Notes: generated by a model not told the origin, from the letters alone. Positions 48,842-61,103 are shown, counted from the first letter of the stretch. The stretch: 64,000 bases of DNA from Gnetum montanum (GCA_015680685.1 MNCI01028890.1:251218-315217); one strand, 5' to 3'. Made by a program: numbers and translations.

Positions 48842-49445
48842 TAAACCATCTCCAATAGCTTTATGTTTCTAGTTGAATTTGCACCAACAAGTAATTTTTA
48901 GTTGCCTCTCCAACAGACCCCTAACACAGACTACCTATTATCATCATTAGTATTTCTACCAGTAATAGGATTAACACAACCAAACCTATGTGATAACTTA
49001 GGCATGGGCAGAGATTTACAATAAGTAAATACATAATGTCTTTCAACCACAAGTAATATTTCCATTTGCCATTGTAAGTCTAACAAAATTCTCCTCATTG
49101 GTATGCCTAGAAAAGCTAAGAGTGCAAGCATCAGAGGATTGCTTTGTAGACGTATCCTTGGCAAGATCCCACATCTTTAGTGCACTATTGGTAGATGCAG
49201 AAATTATTGTGCTCCTATCAATAAATTTAACAAAACTACTTGCCTTTCTATGACTTGCTAGGATGCACCATGGCAATTTGTTTTATGCAAATCATACCAA
49301 TATATCTTGTAGTTAGCATAGCCTAAGATAATCTAAGATGTAGAATTAGGTGTAAATTAAACACAAAAAACATTTGCAATTGTTTTAAAAGTATTAATGA
49401 TTCTTTCCTACTTAATGCTCCAATGTTTAACTTTGCAATCATTGC
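48842..49445 (-). pseudogene. SPA/COP1-type WD40 C-terminal fragment
   Basis: Minus-strand reading gives consecutive WD40 pieces: ASGSNDCKVKHWSIK (about 49440), YANYKIYWYDLHKT, SHRKASSFVKFIDRSTIISA, STNSALKMWDLAKD, SRHTNEENFVRLTMANGNI, CKSLPMPKLSHRFGCVNPIT, then VCWRG and a terminal KLLEMV with the stop in the family's usual place (48842). The SLPMP, HTNE(E/K)NFV and VCWRG landmarks are those of plant SPA (suppressor of phyA) and COP1 proteins, closer to SPA. Frameshifts and stops make it a pseudogene. No intron is seen across about 200 residues, which suggests a cDNA origin. Confidence 0.8.
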
Positions 49446-49680
49446 TCCCACTAGCTTGTTTTGTTTAATGAATTCTTTCCTAGTACCAAATTTCCCTTTT
49501 GAAGGCTTCAGAGGAAGAACTGATGGCTATAAAAAATAATAACTAGGATGTGTTGAATCTAAGTTTGCTGCTTGAATTTAATTTCCACTATAATCATTCC
49601 TTTCTTATTGATAATAGTTTACTTTCTAGTGCTACAACCATGTAAAGTTTGATCCATGAAATGGACAAAATGTGCCAACA

Positions 49681-51000
49681 CCATCCTACTCAATGCATTA
49701 AGTATTTTATTAGTCTTGTCATGCCTCTATTCAATAGTGAAATCAAAGTCAACAAGTCGCTCTATGCATCTAAATTATTGTAGGTTTAACTGTGGCTGAC
49801 TCATATGATATTGGAGGCTCTTATGATTACTCCAGATAGTAACTTGCTCCCTGTATAGATAATGCCACCAAATCTTCAATACGAATATCATAGCACCCAA
49901 CTCTAAATCATGCACAAGATATTTGGTTTCATGTGGCCTGAATTGAGAAGATGCATAAGCCATAACCTATCCATCTTGCATCAATATATTATCAAATCCA
50001 TCCCCCAAAGCATTAGTGCTAGCATCATATGGATGTCCTAGTGTAGGAGATACTAATACTAGAGAAATCATTAATCTATGCTTCAACTCCTCAAATGTAC
50101 CCTAACAAGCTAAGTTCTAAGCAAAGCTAGCCTCCTTTCTCAGTAATCAAGTTAAAGGAGGTGCTATGCAAGAAAAACTTTCCACAAATCTACAATAATA
50201 ACCTACTAATCCCAAGAAGGTATACACCTCCACACTAACTATGGCATGGGACAATCATGAACAATTACAATCTTTGTGGGATCCATAGAGATACCAGCTC
50301 CTGACACTACATGCCCCAAGAATTGAATCTTGTGATGAACACTTGGATGGTTAAGCATATAATTGGTACTCTCTCAAAGTTTCTAATATCATTTGCAAGT
50401 GCTTTGCTTGCAACTACTTATCATGAGAATATACTAAGATATCATCTATGAACATAATGATAAAGTGATCTAGGAATGGTCATATCACACTATTCATGAG
50501 GTGCATGAAAACTACTAATGCATTTGTTAACCCAAATGGAAGCAACAAAAACTCATAATGATCATATCAAGTTCTAAACAATGTCTTTAACACATCTTGC
50601 TCACAAACCAATACATGATGATACCTAGACCTGATATCAATCTTTGAAAATACATGATCTCCCTAAAGTTGATCAAATAAGTCATTAATGCATGATAGAG
50701 AATATTTATTTTTTAAAATGACTTGGTTTATCTACCTGTAATCTATGAATAGTCACAAACTCCTATTCTTTTTTTAAACAAATAACACTAGTACACCCCA
50801 TGGTGATACACTAGGTCTAATGAGGCCTTTGTCTAATAATTCTTGTAGCTAGATCTTTAGTGCTACTACTATGGGGGATATCCTATGTGGAGCCTTTGAA
50901 ATAGGCTTTGTAGCAAGTTTGAGTTTGATTTCAAACTCAATCTCTTGCCTCGATGGCAAACCTAGTAATTTTTACTAGAAGACATCAAGAAACACTTGAA
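49681..51000 (-). pseudogene. Element F reverse transcriptase and RNase H (broken)
   Basis: RT is read from about 51000 to 50150: LLDKGLIRPSVSPWGVLVLF, KNKYSLSCINDLFDQL, and the catalytic box MFIDDILVYSHDK (about 50458-50420) with both Asp residues present. RNase H (49963-49775) reads MAYASSQFRPHETKYLVHDL, LGAMIFVLKIWWHYLY, and IWSNHKSLQY. The frame stops at NALSRM beside element S (49681). Confidence 0.88.
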
Positions 51001-51480
51001 CCATAAGAGTTTGATCTATCTCCACCATATCTATATTATACATTGTGACCACAAAGTAGCCATGCCTCTTTTAAGGCATTCTATGGTACAACCAAGAGGA
51101 GATCAAATCTAGGTGCATAGACCTTAAACAAGATTGCACCTCAATTAGAGCACCATCAACTAATTGTATTCATAGGAGCTTTTCTTGACAGTCCAAACTA
51201 GCATTAAACTACAACAACCAATCCATCCCCAAAATTACATCATATACCCTAAGATCCATAATATACAAATCACTAACCCACAACATACCTTTCAATTCTA
51301 CTAGCACACCTATACACACTTGATCAACTTGAGTCTCATGACCTCTAATAGAAGATACTATTAATCCAAGAGAAAGAGAATGACATGTAAGAGCTACGTG
51401 ATATGTAACACTAGGATCTATGAAGGAATAACTAGCACTTGGATAAAATAAAATCAATATAGTAAAGCCCAAAATCATAT
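51001..51480 (-). pseudogene. Element F protease (broken)
   Basis: The open stretch 51478-51209 contains ASYSFIDPSVTYHVA, where chromoviruses have the D-[ST]-G-like site SHSFID, and ends DLRVYDVILGMDWLL, a hallmark of chromovirus protease. The linker to RT has SRQEIEFEIKLKLATKPISK. Confidence 0.82.
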
Positions 51481-52739
51481 CTCATGTTTCCATCACTATG
51501 TTTGGTTGCACATCCAATGCCTAGTTTGTTAGGGTGCACACACATCCCTAGGTCCTTTGGTCTGCTCCTCCTAGTTGAGTGATAGGTTTTTCACATCCAC
51601 CATGAACCAATGATTATTGTCCTCTATTCCTACCTTTTCAAATACTACCTGCCTACCTTGGACACTCCTTAACTTAATGTCCTAGCTATCCATACGTAAA
51701 ATAATTTTGGAAATCCCTCTACAAATGATTAGGGTATCCACCTTTATATCAAACAATATATCCACAACAAACTACAATAGTAGGACCACAAGCTAGTATT
51801 GGGTGCTCACCTCCATGTCTATGAGTATACTTGGAGGGGCTAGGCCTTCCTCTAGACGTTGATCCTCTCTTTTGTCCCTACTACTTCTCTCTACAAACTA
51901 CATCCTCCTACTAGCTTTTCTTTAAATCCATAGAAACTACTCTAGCATAATCATAGATGTTAATTTGAGGGTTAATATGTGGTCCTTCAAATATGATCTT
52001 AAATCTCTAACAAATCTATTTTTTCATGCTTGATCATTTGTATGCATCTGTGGGACATAATTACTAAGCTTAGGGAAACATGCATCATACTCCATCATAG
52101 ACTAACTACCTTGATACAACTTGTAGAACTCCTCCTCCTTAACCTAAGCATATTAAATAGACACATTATGGGCTCTAAAAGATGCTAGAAAATCTTCCCA
52201 TGCTACCTCTTGACCAATCCATCCCTTGGCCTGCTCCTTAATCGTTCATCAATACTGAGTAGTGACAAACAACTGGTATATTTCCAACCAAGTCTACTAA
52301 ACCAATGAGTAGCCCATCAAATAAAAATTCTTTTACAACTTCTCTAACAACTTCGTAGCTATAGTAGGATCATTGGTGTATCAAATTTAGAATATTCTAA
52401 TTTTTAAAATTTCTTTTTAATTTTCTATTGATAGGCTACCTATTTAAATGTCATAAGCCTCCACTACCACTAGTAGTTTCCACTTCCTTAATAGTGGAAA
52501 TGGGGGCATCACTAGTTGCAACATGCCACTACAAAATCTAAAACAACTATTGAATAACATTTGGATGCCTATTTGTAGGACTGCTGCTAGATGCTTGAGG
52601 AGGGTATGCTTATTTAACATTAGGTCCTCTTGACCTATTAGCCCTACTAGCATCAAGACTAGGTTTACTATATATATCTATAATCTAAAATAACAAATTA
52701 ATGAGTATCCCACATACCATACAACATCAAAGTAAACTA
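51481..52739 (-). pseudogene. Element F gag (broken)
   Basis: Heavily degraded. The open stretch 52656-52444 covers part of the N-terminal region. A stretch near 52000 reads GPHINPQINIYDYARVV. A nucleocapsid-like remnant near 51690 ends GHQVKECPR-like with stops. A basic Ser/Arg stretch (RGSTSRGRPSPSKYTH) lies near 51840. The start codon is not identified. Confidence 0.6.
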
Positions 52740-52751
52740 GCTTTGATACCA
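52740..52751 (-). other. Element F primer-binding site, initiator-Met type
   Basis: Sense TGGTATCAAAGC, one transition from TGGTATCAGAGC, three bases from the LTR end at 52755. Confidence 0.88.
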
Positions 52752-52754
52752 CTA

Positions 52755-55700
52755 TGTAACACCTTGTCCTACTACTCCTAGCTAGGATAAAGCAATGCCT
52801 AGGATCATCAGTGATAATAGAATGGAAGCATAATAAACGAGAAGCTAACAATGTAGAAAAATATGTTAAGAATAAACTACTTAAAATATATAATATTATG
52901 AAAGATCATACTGTACAAAAAATCCATGTCAAACCAAATACTAAGCATACTTTTCAATTTATAAAACCACATATCTTTACATAAACTAAAGCTTGAAACT
53001 CCTTTTACAATATACAAAACATAAACATCAACATATACATAAGAGTATATTGAGGGTCATGCAAATATGAATAATCCAAAATACTACACATGAAAATATA
53101 CATCAATCAATCCTTGAGAATTTTTCTCTTCTCTACTCCACCTTAGTGCTCGCCTACACCTCTTATGGGCTCTAGCTATAACTAAATAAAGTTAGTATAA
53201 TATTAAGTGGAAAGCCTTTATATTTCCCTTACTAGATGGTCAACGAGTGTTGCACTAGAGGAGAAAATGGGGTACAAGGAAACTTGCATCAACTCTTAGT
53301 CCTATGCATGCTCTAAGCAACACATATACATAAGATATCACACATAACACCAACATAATTCCTAATAAAATGAATAGATAGCCATCACATAGTCATAGAT
53401 ATACACATTGTTAGATGTAATCAATCATGTATTCATTGTACCACACCACATGCATCTCTACTACAATATCCATGTTGTCAGACCCACTCCATACCATCAA
53501 GCAATACATGGAACCCACAAACATATATCAATCATAAGATATATTATTAAAGCTATGACCCACAAACTTATACCATCATATACACAACTAATGAAGCATA
53601 AATGTGTTTCATTAGCAAGTCCCCTATAATGCAGTCCCATCAACGTGGTGTTGCCCCATCAATGAGGTCACATTGACATGGCCTCATCAATGGATCCTTG
53701 TCAATGCAGCCCCGTTGACGTGGTGTTGACCTATTAACATCACATCACTACATTTATGGGACCCCATTGATGCATTATCTATTCTTTACCTATAAATACA
53801 TGTGCTCGTGCTATGTATTAGCATTCTTTTGTTAATATAGTAGTTGAACTCTTGCAATTTTATTTCGTAACCTTAAAGAATAGTTAGTGAGTGCCCACAG
53901 TGTGGATTTTAGTTAGTTGTACATTGTCTTATTTGAGTGGCAATGTACCTAGACACATTTCATGAATGGGAATAAGATCGAGATTGATTCTTATTCATTA
54001 TAGCACTTTGAATTAGATTAAATTTACTTTTAATGCAATTTATATTCCATGTACTTAGTTAATATTTATGTTCCATGAATATTAATAAATTAATGGAATG
54101 AGTGTGACCAGTTTTGAATGTAAACACATATTCACTTGGTAATCCCAGCAACATTATTGCTTGATTTGCCCAGTAGCATAGCATTTGGTAATCCTAGTAG
54201 TGGATATGTGGGTTCAAAATGTGTATAGAAAGCTAGGAATTGACACTCATTTCCCATAGGCTAGTTTAGATTTTAATTTTTATTGTTAATTAGTTAAATT
54301 TGATTTCTATATTATCATTAGGAGTACCATATGGTCAAAACAACATCAAGAATCATATGCCTCACTTTGGACTAAACCATACATGACAAATCTACCACTA
54401 GTCCAAGTGGGAAGACAGTGAATTGTGATCAAGGCATAATGATCTAGATGCCACAACTAGTCCTATCCATGGAATTCGACTAGATCATGTGTGAACGCTT
54501 ATTCGTATGATTGGGTGTAGGGGATACATAATTGGTCATCAACAACCCATGTGGTCACTAGCATATCCATACTCAATGTAGCATGTGAAACATTATCATG
54601 AGTAATCATAATCAATCACTTGCTTTCATGTCTTGTATTAGTCTTTTATATACCCAATTAATCCTAAGGTCCCTCAACCCATGATCCACAACCACTAGTC
54701 TTCTAGAGGACAAGATATCAGAACTAACACACTTATGCCATGTACTAGCCATAGGGACATACACACTTACACTCTCCCACTCACAAAATGAGGCTTGAAA
54801 TAGAAGATTTACTAATGCATCATAGTTGGGATCAATCCATAACTACCTACAAGATGCCTCATCACCAATCAATCTACATCCTTATGCTAAAACCACCCAC
54901 CAATTACCATTACAAGTGTTGTTGCAAAGACATGAACAAATCTAGGCTTGCTTAATCCATTACATGTCGCAAGCATAACACATTTGAAATAAACATAACA
55001 TGAGCACATATATTCCCACCTATAATAACATTCATTCCATGAAAATAATACCATAACTTGACATAACAAAATTTTTTGTCACAATCATACTTCATGAACT
55101 ACATATAATTCTATAAAAATGACCACTATTTTAACCTCCAAGAATATATATGCCAAAAGAGGAAAAAAATTCCATGATTTGAAATTACGTCTCAAGAAGA
55201 TTCCAATGGCATTGATTTCACCTCAATTGAACTCCTAGAAGCAAAGTTACATGTGTTTAAAGTTTAATTAGTAAAGTAATAAATAATAATATTTAATTAG
55301 AACCAATGATAATTGAAACTCATAGAAACTCCCATGCAACAACAGACCCATAAAATATAATATTCTAACCATGCTAGCCTCATCAATATCACATCTAATA
55401 TTCCATAATTCCACATTATTTCATACATTTCATATTTATTAATAAATAATCCATAACCAAAACCAAAATGTTAGGAAATTTGCAAAATAGTACATATAAA
55501 CTTAATTGTTTAACTATCAACCCAATATGCCTAAATCACATGATCATCTCCACTAATCTAGCACAAAATACAAGGAAAAGGTAAAGATAACCCATCAAAT
55601 TGTTGAAGCAAAAAGTATAAAATAAGTCTAAACCCCTCAAAAAGCTAGAAAAACTTTGTTTCCCTCCAAATAAGCTAGGTACCCATGAAGATATGACCAT

Positions 55701-56526
55701 ACAATCCGCAATCCATGTTCAAAGAAAAGAAAAATTCATCCATGAAGCTCAAAATTTAGATGAGAAAGGAAAATAGAAGAAAATAGAGGAATAAGAAAAA
55801 ACAAGCTTCAACTCAATTTCTATTCATATGAATAACAAAACAAATAGAAACCCAAAATCTATGAATAAAGGTATGAAAGATAGTGATAGAAAAGGAAAAA
55901 TTTGCCATGGAGTTAATTTATTTTAAGAAAAAAACCTAAGACTTATGCTTTATGCATAAAAGTTACTTTTTTATTTTGGTTAAGCACATCACATGCAAAA
56001 CTCAATTTACTTGTACTTTACTTTTATGTGAAAAGGAATATTTTCATAAGCTTATTTTTTTTCTTCCTCAACTAATGTCTTTTACTTTAAACATTCATAA
56101 TAAATATACTGGGATTCCAAATTAAAATTTATATGAACCTACAAACTCCATATTAGATGCTCTGCATATTCACATGCTAAAATCACATTCATACATCACA
56201 TAACATAGCACTGTAATTAAAATGCATAAATACTGAAATCACACATAAAGCATAAATACATACCAAATAGTTGCTCTTGTATCCCCATCCAACATTTTTG
56301 CTAGCCACATCACTTGTCTAGCATATTTTATATAGTTAGTGTATATAATCATGTTAGTTCAGAATGTAAAAACATCTTAATCATAAGATAAAGGCTAAAG
56401 CATCATAACATATAAAGTGCAATCCTAACAAACTAACTTGTCTACAATAATCCACTGAGACTACACACATAATGTATAAATCATAATCATATGACCATAC
56501 CTAATGTATTTAGAAGGGATGTAATA
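52755..56526 (-). repeat. Element F 5' LTR (split by solo LTR H)
   Basis: Two parts, 52755-53588 and 54547-56526, align in order with the 3' LTR. Plus-strand start TGTAACACC; end GGGATGTAATA at 56526, followed by the TSD GGTTC. Confidence 0.88.
53589..54541 (+). mobile_element. Solo LTR H with perfect TSD ACAAC
   Basis: A 953-bp LTR flanked by ACAAC (53584-53588 and 54542-54546). The empty site is seen in the other F LTR (CATACACAACCCATGTGG near 38300). It starts TAATGAAG (a TGATGAG-type start with transitions) and ends GGTCATCA. The U3 at 53640-53760 is full of GCCCCATCAA(T/C)G and GTTGACGTGG words; TATA box TATAAATACA at 53791-53800. Confidence 0.95.
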
Positions 56527-56531
56527 GGTTC

Positions 56532-57181
56532 ATTCCACTTAATTAATCACATTTAAATACTAACTCTAGATATTATAAAAATATAAAACTTTTTGTTAGA
56601 AAGAAAGAAAACTAGATATCTTTAATTAATTAATTAGAAGATTGCAATAGGATTCTCAAAATTCATAAACATCCAAAACCTTTTAGGCTCATCATATTAT
56701 AGAGCATGGGGCTCTACAACCACACAATGGTTATTCTTATGCAAGATACAACCAATGGTGAATCCCTCCCACAACCTAGGATTGAGATCTCAACTCACAA
56801 GTAAGACCTAAGAGAATAGAACATATAGGCCAACACATCACATAATTGATCTTGGAGATGAAATCACTAATTACACTTACTTAATGTGCTCTCACATCCT
56901 CCCTCTTTCTCATTTATTGTCTCAACAAGTATGAATTACATTAATATTTATGGATAATAAGGAGACAAGAAACCTAGAAATAGTTCCTCAACTTAACTTG
57001 AGGTTCTTTAGTTATTTCCATGGTCTTCTTACTTTCTCCCTAGTTGTTTCCATTCTTTCCCAACTTACCTTAGCTATTTCCTAAATTTTGATGGGTGATT
57101 TTGAAAGTTTCCCTTGTTGTATAGATCAAATCTAGCCTTGGCAAGATGTCTTCTATCAAAACCAACTTTCAAGAAAGATGT
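56532..57181 (-). repeat. Element J 5' LTR, main part
   Basis: Aligns with 32947-33620 of the J 3' LTR, including AAGTATGAATTACATTAATA. It is broken at 57181 by the copia LTR. Confidence 0.85.
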
Positions 57182-58256
57182 TGTTGATTGTTGAACTTAG
57201 AAGTTGGGGGGNGAGAGGAGAGATGAATAAGCTCCCCAATTTAAAATTCTTTTACACAAGCAACACATCACTTTTAATGTGGTTCCCCAACTTGGATAGT
57301 CCACACTCAAATGGTAGTTCTCAAGCACACCTTTGGACTTTGTTCTTTCCAAATTGTGGTTTTAAGGGGACCACACCCTATACAAGATCTAAGCTCTTCT
57401 TTGGACTATTATGACATTGCACCAATCACTCAACCCCACAATGTCCTAACAAGCTTACAATATGATTTTTAGGCTCCTACAACCTTTACAATCTTGGCTC
57501 CACTTTGGAGTGTTGTGGTGCTACACAACCATTTAATCCTGCAAGACCCCAAAAAGCTTAATTAAGATGCATTCCCATAAGAAGCACATCAACCCTGTAA
57601 GGCATTAAGGGAGAACAACAATAACAAGGGATGAATGGAACTTGGTTTCCTGATCCTTACACTTTGAAGTATAACACACTTTACAATGGACAAAAGATAA
57701 TATAATGAGGAACAACAATGATTGACAAATGATTTCACAATGATTGTATAAGAGCTTATACTTTTCCCAATGAGAATGATGTCTTCTTATAGTCATCATA
57801 TTTCCAAATTCATCTTGGAACTCATGCAACAGCTAGCTAATGGTATCTAATAGTCATGAAAGATGTCTTGTTCATGCCTAAGACATATTTCTATATTTAT
57901 CTCCATTATAGGAAGATGTCTTTGTCTGGAGAAAGATGTCTTTTTGAAACTAGTCTCTATTCTAGGAAGTTGTCTTTGTTTGGTGAAGATGTCTTTGCCT
58001 AGTGAAAGACATTTTTTGTTTCTTGGAGATGTCTTTGTTTTTTCATGTTTCCATTCTACCAAGATGTCTATTATTTCTTAGAGATTTCTTTCTTCACCTT
58101 CCTTTGCATGATAAAATCTTCATTCCTTGTCCATGTTCTCAAGCTTTCTCAAAACTTCTTATCTTAATCCAAGTTCTTATCCTATAAACAGAACACCATA
58201 CAAACATCTTATGTTCTCCATTTTCCTTAAGGTTTTAACATACAAAAACATCAACA
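57182..58256 (-). repeat. Element L 3' LTR
   Basis: 1075 bp, with ends TGTTGATTG and ATCAACA on the plus strand. Sense AAAAAGGGGGACAT (58257-58270) just outside is the PPT, and a second similar GGGGGAGA tract lies at about 58330. The LTR contains at least five AAGATGTCTT-type words (57855-58070). Confidence 0.88.
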
Positions 58257-58438
58257 ATGTCCCCCTTTTTGGTAATGTCCAAAAATTAAGAAAATGGGTT
58301 AGTAATGCACAATAATACATAGGCTACTTCTCCCCCTTTTTGGACATAACCAAAAAGGTGAGGCAAGGTTTCCATAAATAGATGTATAGATATAAAAAAT
58401 GTTTTTATGTTGCATAAGGATAGAAATAATGAAAAGAA

Positions 58439-59000
58439 TCACATGATAGAACAAGGTCCTATCCCCATATCTTTGCATAGAGATGTCAATTGATGTTCAT
58501 CTAGAGGTTTGGTGAAGGCATCAGCTAGTTGACTTTTAGTTCCAATAAATGCTAGTCTTACATCACCATGTTGTTTATGTTCCTGTATAAAGTGATGAAA
58601 AATCTCAATATCTTTTGTATGAAAATGTTGGATGGGATTCTTTATCATGTTGATGGTGCTCTTGTTATCATAGTAAATAGGAGTTGAGTTTGCTTTTACT
58701 CTCAAATTATTAAGAGTTTCATTCATCCAAAGTAATTGAGCACAATAACTGCTAGTAAAGATATATTCAACTTCTACTATTAAGAGAGCTATAGATATTT
58801 TCTTCTTGGTTATATAAGAAATAATACTTATCATCAAGAAGAAATAGTTTCCACTCATGCTATGGAAATCATTAAAACAACTTGCCCAATCTGCATCACA
58901 ATCACTAGCACGATCAAGGGAGGAATCCTTTGGATACCAAAGGCCCCAGTTAGTAGTACCATTTAAGTAGTGAAGAATACGTTTAACAACCTAGTAATGA
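58439..59000 (-). pseudogene. Element L copia RNase H (broken)
   Basis: A 139-codon open stretch (58858-58439): SIALLIVEVEYIFTSSYCAQ, LLWMNETLNNLRV, IYYDNKSTINMIKNPIQHFH, TKDIEIFHHFIQEH, and LADAFTKPLDEHQ, the standard copia RNase H end. The upstream motif DWASCFNDFHSMSGNYFFL lies near 58880. It is the least damaged domain of L. Confidence 0.9.
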
Positions 59001-59990
59001 GAGTCTTTTGGAGCTAATTGATATCTAGCACACAAACCTACACTTAAAGCTATATTTGGTCTACTAGCAATTAAATAAAGAAGACTACCAATCATACCTC
59101 TATAAAGCTTAGGATCAACTGGCTTACCTTGATTATCTTTAAGAAGTTTAAAATTTGCAGCCATATGAATACCTTTAACTTTGACATCAACTAGGTTGTA
59201 TTTGAGAATAAGATCTTTTACATGTTAGGTTTGACATATGAAGGTTCCATCAGTTGTTTGATATATCTGAAACCCAAGAAAGTTCTTTATTTCTCCCATT
59301 ATGATCATTTCAAATTCAGACTACATGATATCAAAAAATTTCTTGTAAAGAGTTTTTTCAATGGCACCAAAATTAATGTCATAAACATAAATTTGAATAA
59401 CTAGAAGATATTTACATTATCTTTTAAGAAATAATGTAATATTAGCTTTACTGCTTTCAAATCCATTTGATGTAACATGTTGAGAAATCCTTTCATTCAA
59501 AGCTCTTGGAGCTTGTTTAAGACCATAGAGAGCTTTCTTGAGCTTGTAGACATAATCAGTCTTGACAAAATTAACAAATCCTTTAGGTTGTTTAATGTAA
59601 AATTCTTCTTCTATGGTTCCATTCAAGAAGGAACTTTTGACATCCATTTGATAGAGCTTGATGTTTTTAACTAGCATAGGTAAGAATAAGTCTAATAGAT
59701 TCCATCCTAGTAATAGGAGCAAAAGTTTCATCAAAATCTATTCTTTCTTGTTGGTTATATACTTTGGTAACCAATCTAGCCTTATTTTTAATGATGGTTT
59801 CATTATCATTAGTCTTTTTCCTAAAGACCAATTTTTTTCTAATAACAAGTTTATCATTGGGCCTAGGTATCAATTCCCATACATCATTTCTAGCAAATTG
59901 AATAAGTTTGTCTTGCATTGCAGAAATCCATCCTTCCTCTCTTTTGGCTTCCTTAAAGGTTTTGGATTCAAGGTGGAAGAAATAGGTAGA
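59001..59990 (-). pseudogene. Element L copia reverse transcriptase (broken)
   Basis: Open stretch 59918-59667 contains NDVWELIPRPNDKLVI, KARLVTKVYNQQERIDFDET and FAPITRMESIRLIL. Stretch 59734-59417 contains YQMDVKSSFLNGTIEEEFYI, KQPKGFVN and VYKLKKALYGLKQAPRA. The catalytic YVDD site is altered (about 59385 reads IYVYDINFG). Confidence 0.9.
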
Positions 59991-60029
59991 AAAGGCAAAA
60001 ATCTCTTTGATTTGGCTTCTAATACAAAC

Positions 60030-61103
60030 ACCATCTTAAAATTTCCCAATGACATCATTAAGAGAATGAGTTTTGCTAAGTCTAGGAATTTTTGGTAGAG
60101 TGGGGCATATCTCTTGATCATCATCATTTTCTTCTTCTTCATGATCACTACTAGATTCTGAATCTTTGTCATCTTGCACTAAATTTGGGCTATATAGTTT
60201 TTGAATGGGAATAGTTTCATCATCAAGTTGAGGATAAGTAATATCATGATCATCTATTTTGACATTTATGGCTTCTTCCACTATATTTGTTCTTTTATTA
60301 AATATTCTATAAGCCCTACTAACTAGAGAATATCCTAAGAAAATGACTTCATCAATTTTTGAATCAAACTTAAGTTATATTTATCATTCAAAATATAGCA
60401 TTTTGAACCAAAAACATGAAAATAAGCTACTCAAGGTCTCCTACCAATCCATAATTCATGAGTTTTAGAAGTGAATCTTCTTACCAAAATTTTTTTGGAC
60501 ACATAACAAGTAGCATTAATGGCTTCAGCCCAAAAGTGATGAGGAAGACTTTGATCATTTAATATGCTTCTCCCCATCTCATTCAAGATTATATTTTTTT
60601 AGCTACATCATTTTTTGAGGAGCACTTGTAGTAAATAATTGATGTAGAATATCATTCATTTGACAAAATTTTTCAAACTTTGCATTTTTGAACTCACCTC
60701 CATTGTCACTTTTGATGACTTTAATACCATATTCTTTTTCTTTTTGGATCTAATTGCTAATTTTCAAAAAATGATTAAACACCTCATCTTTGTGATATAA
60801 GAAGGAAACCCAAATAAAGCGAGAATAATCATCAACAATGGTTTAAATTTATTTTTTCTTTCCCAAGCTGAGAGTTTGAATTGGACCAAGCACATCCATA
60901 TGAAGCAGATCTAAAAGATAAGTAGCAAAGATACAATTTTTCTTACCAAATCTTATCCTCATTTTTTTTCCATTTATGATAGGCTTCACATGTGTTTAGG
61001 TTAAAGTCTTTGAGCTTAGGGAGACTGTGGACCATTTCCTTTGATACCAAGGTTTGAAGAATTTTCTTATTTATGTGAACCAACTTCAATCATTACTCTT
61101 AGC
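60030..61103 (-). pseudogene. Element L copia integrase (broken, N-terminus lost)
   Basis: Starts in the zinc region at about 61083 (LVHINKKILQTLVSKEMVHS, LPKLKDFNLNTCEAY). The core has SQREEV-like residues, IKVIKSDNGGEFKN-like sequence near 60700, and a tail GSKCYILNDKYN near 60395. The acidic linker at 60281-60036 (EESSDHEEEENDDDQEI-like) precedes RT. Stops and frameshifts throughout. Confidence 0.8.

Larger units (their letters stand above)
46337..49680 (-). mobile_element. Element S: inserted sequence with TGTTGG/CCAACA ends carrying gene fragments
   Basis: Lies between the RNase H and integrase of element F, which are otherwise contiguous. The sense start is TGTTGGCACATTTTGTCC (49680), almost the same as S1 at 16969; the sense end is ACAAACCAACA (46337). 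Contents in sense order: a SPA/COP1-like WD40 pseudogene (49445-48842), unrecognised coding-like and GC-rich sequence (48840-47760), a 49-bp tandem repeat, a TATA-like TTTAAAAAGG (47388) and a GTGAGT-like donor (about 47270). No TSD is visible (GTGCC left, CCATC right), and no internal LTR pair is found. Element class is uncertain: a large solo LTR or a gene-capturing non-autonomous element are both possible. Confidence 0.55.
37472..56526 (-). mobile_element. Element F: chromodomain Ty3/gypsy (chromovirus), host of four insertions
   Basis: Full-length element with TSD AGTTC (37467-37471) and GGTTC (56527-56531). Sense order: 5' LTR (56526-52755), initiator-Met PBS, gag, protease, RT, RNase H, integrase with C-terminal chromodomain, PPT, 3' LTR (43980-37472). 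Four later insertions are present: I in the 3' LTR, solo LTR E in the integrase gene, S between RNase H and integrase, and solo LTR H in the 5' LTR. All frames are broken, mostly by TAG, TGA and TAA at Gln, Trp and Arg positions. Confidence 0.9.
57182..61103 (-). mobile_element. Element L: Ty1/copia element, 5' part deleted
   Basis: Minus-strand copia element with 3' LTR (57182-58256), PPT, RNase H, RT and integrase; it ends near 61100 in the pre-integrase zinc region, so gag, protease, PBS and 5' LTR are missing. The flank then continues with J LTR sequence. A lone N at 57212 in a G run marks a sequence gap. Coding order integrase-RT-RNase H is diagnostic of Ty1/copia. Confidence 0.9.

Noticed and set aside
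46332-49685. A TSD for element S
   Set aside because: The flanks read GTGCC and CCATC, which do not match, so the ends are inferred only from the F interruption and the TGTTGG/CCAACA termini.
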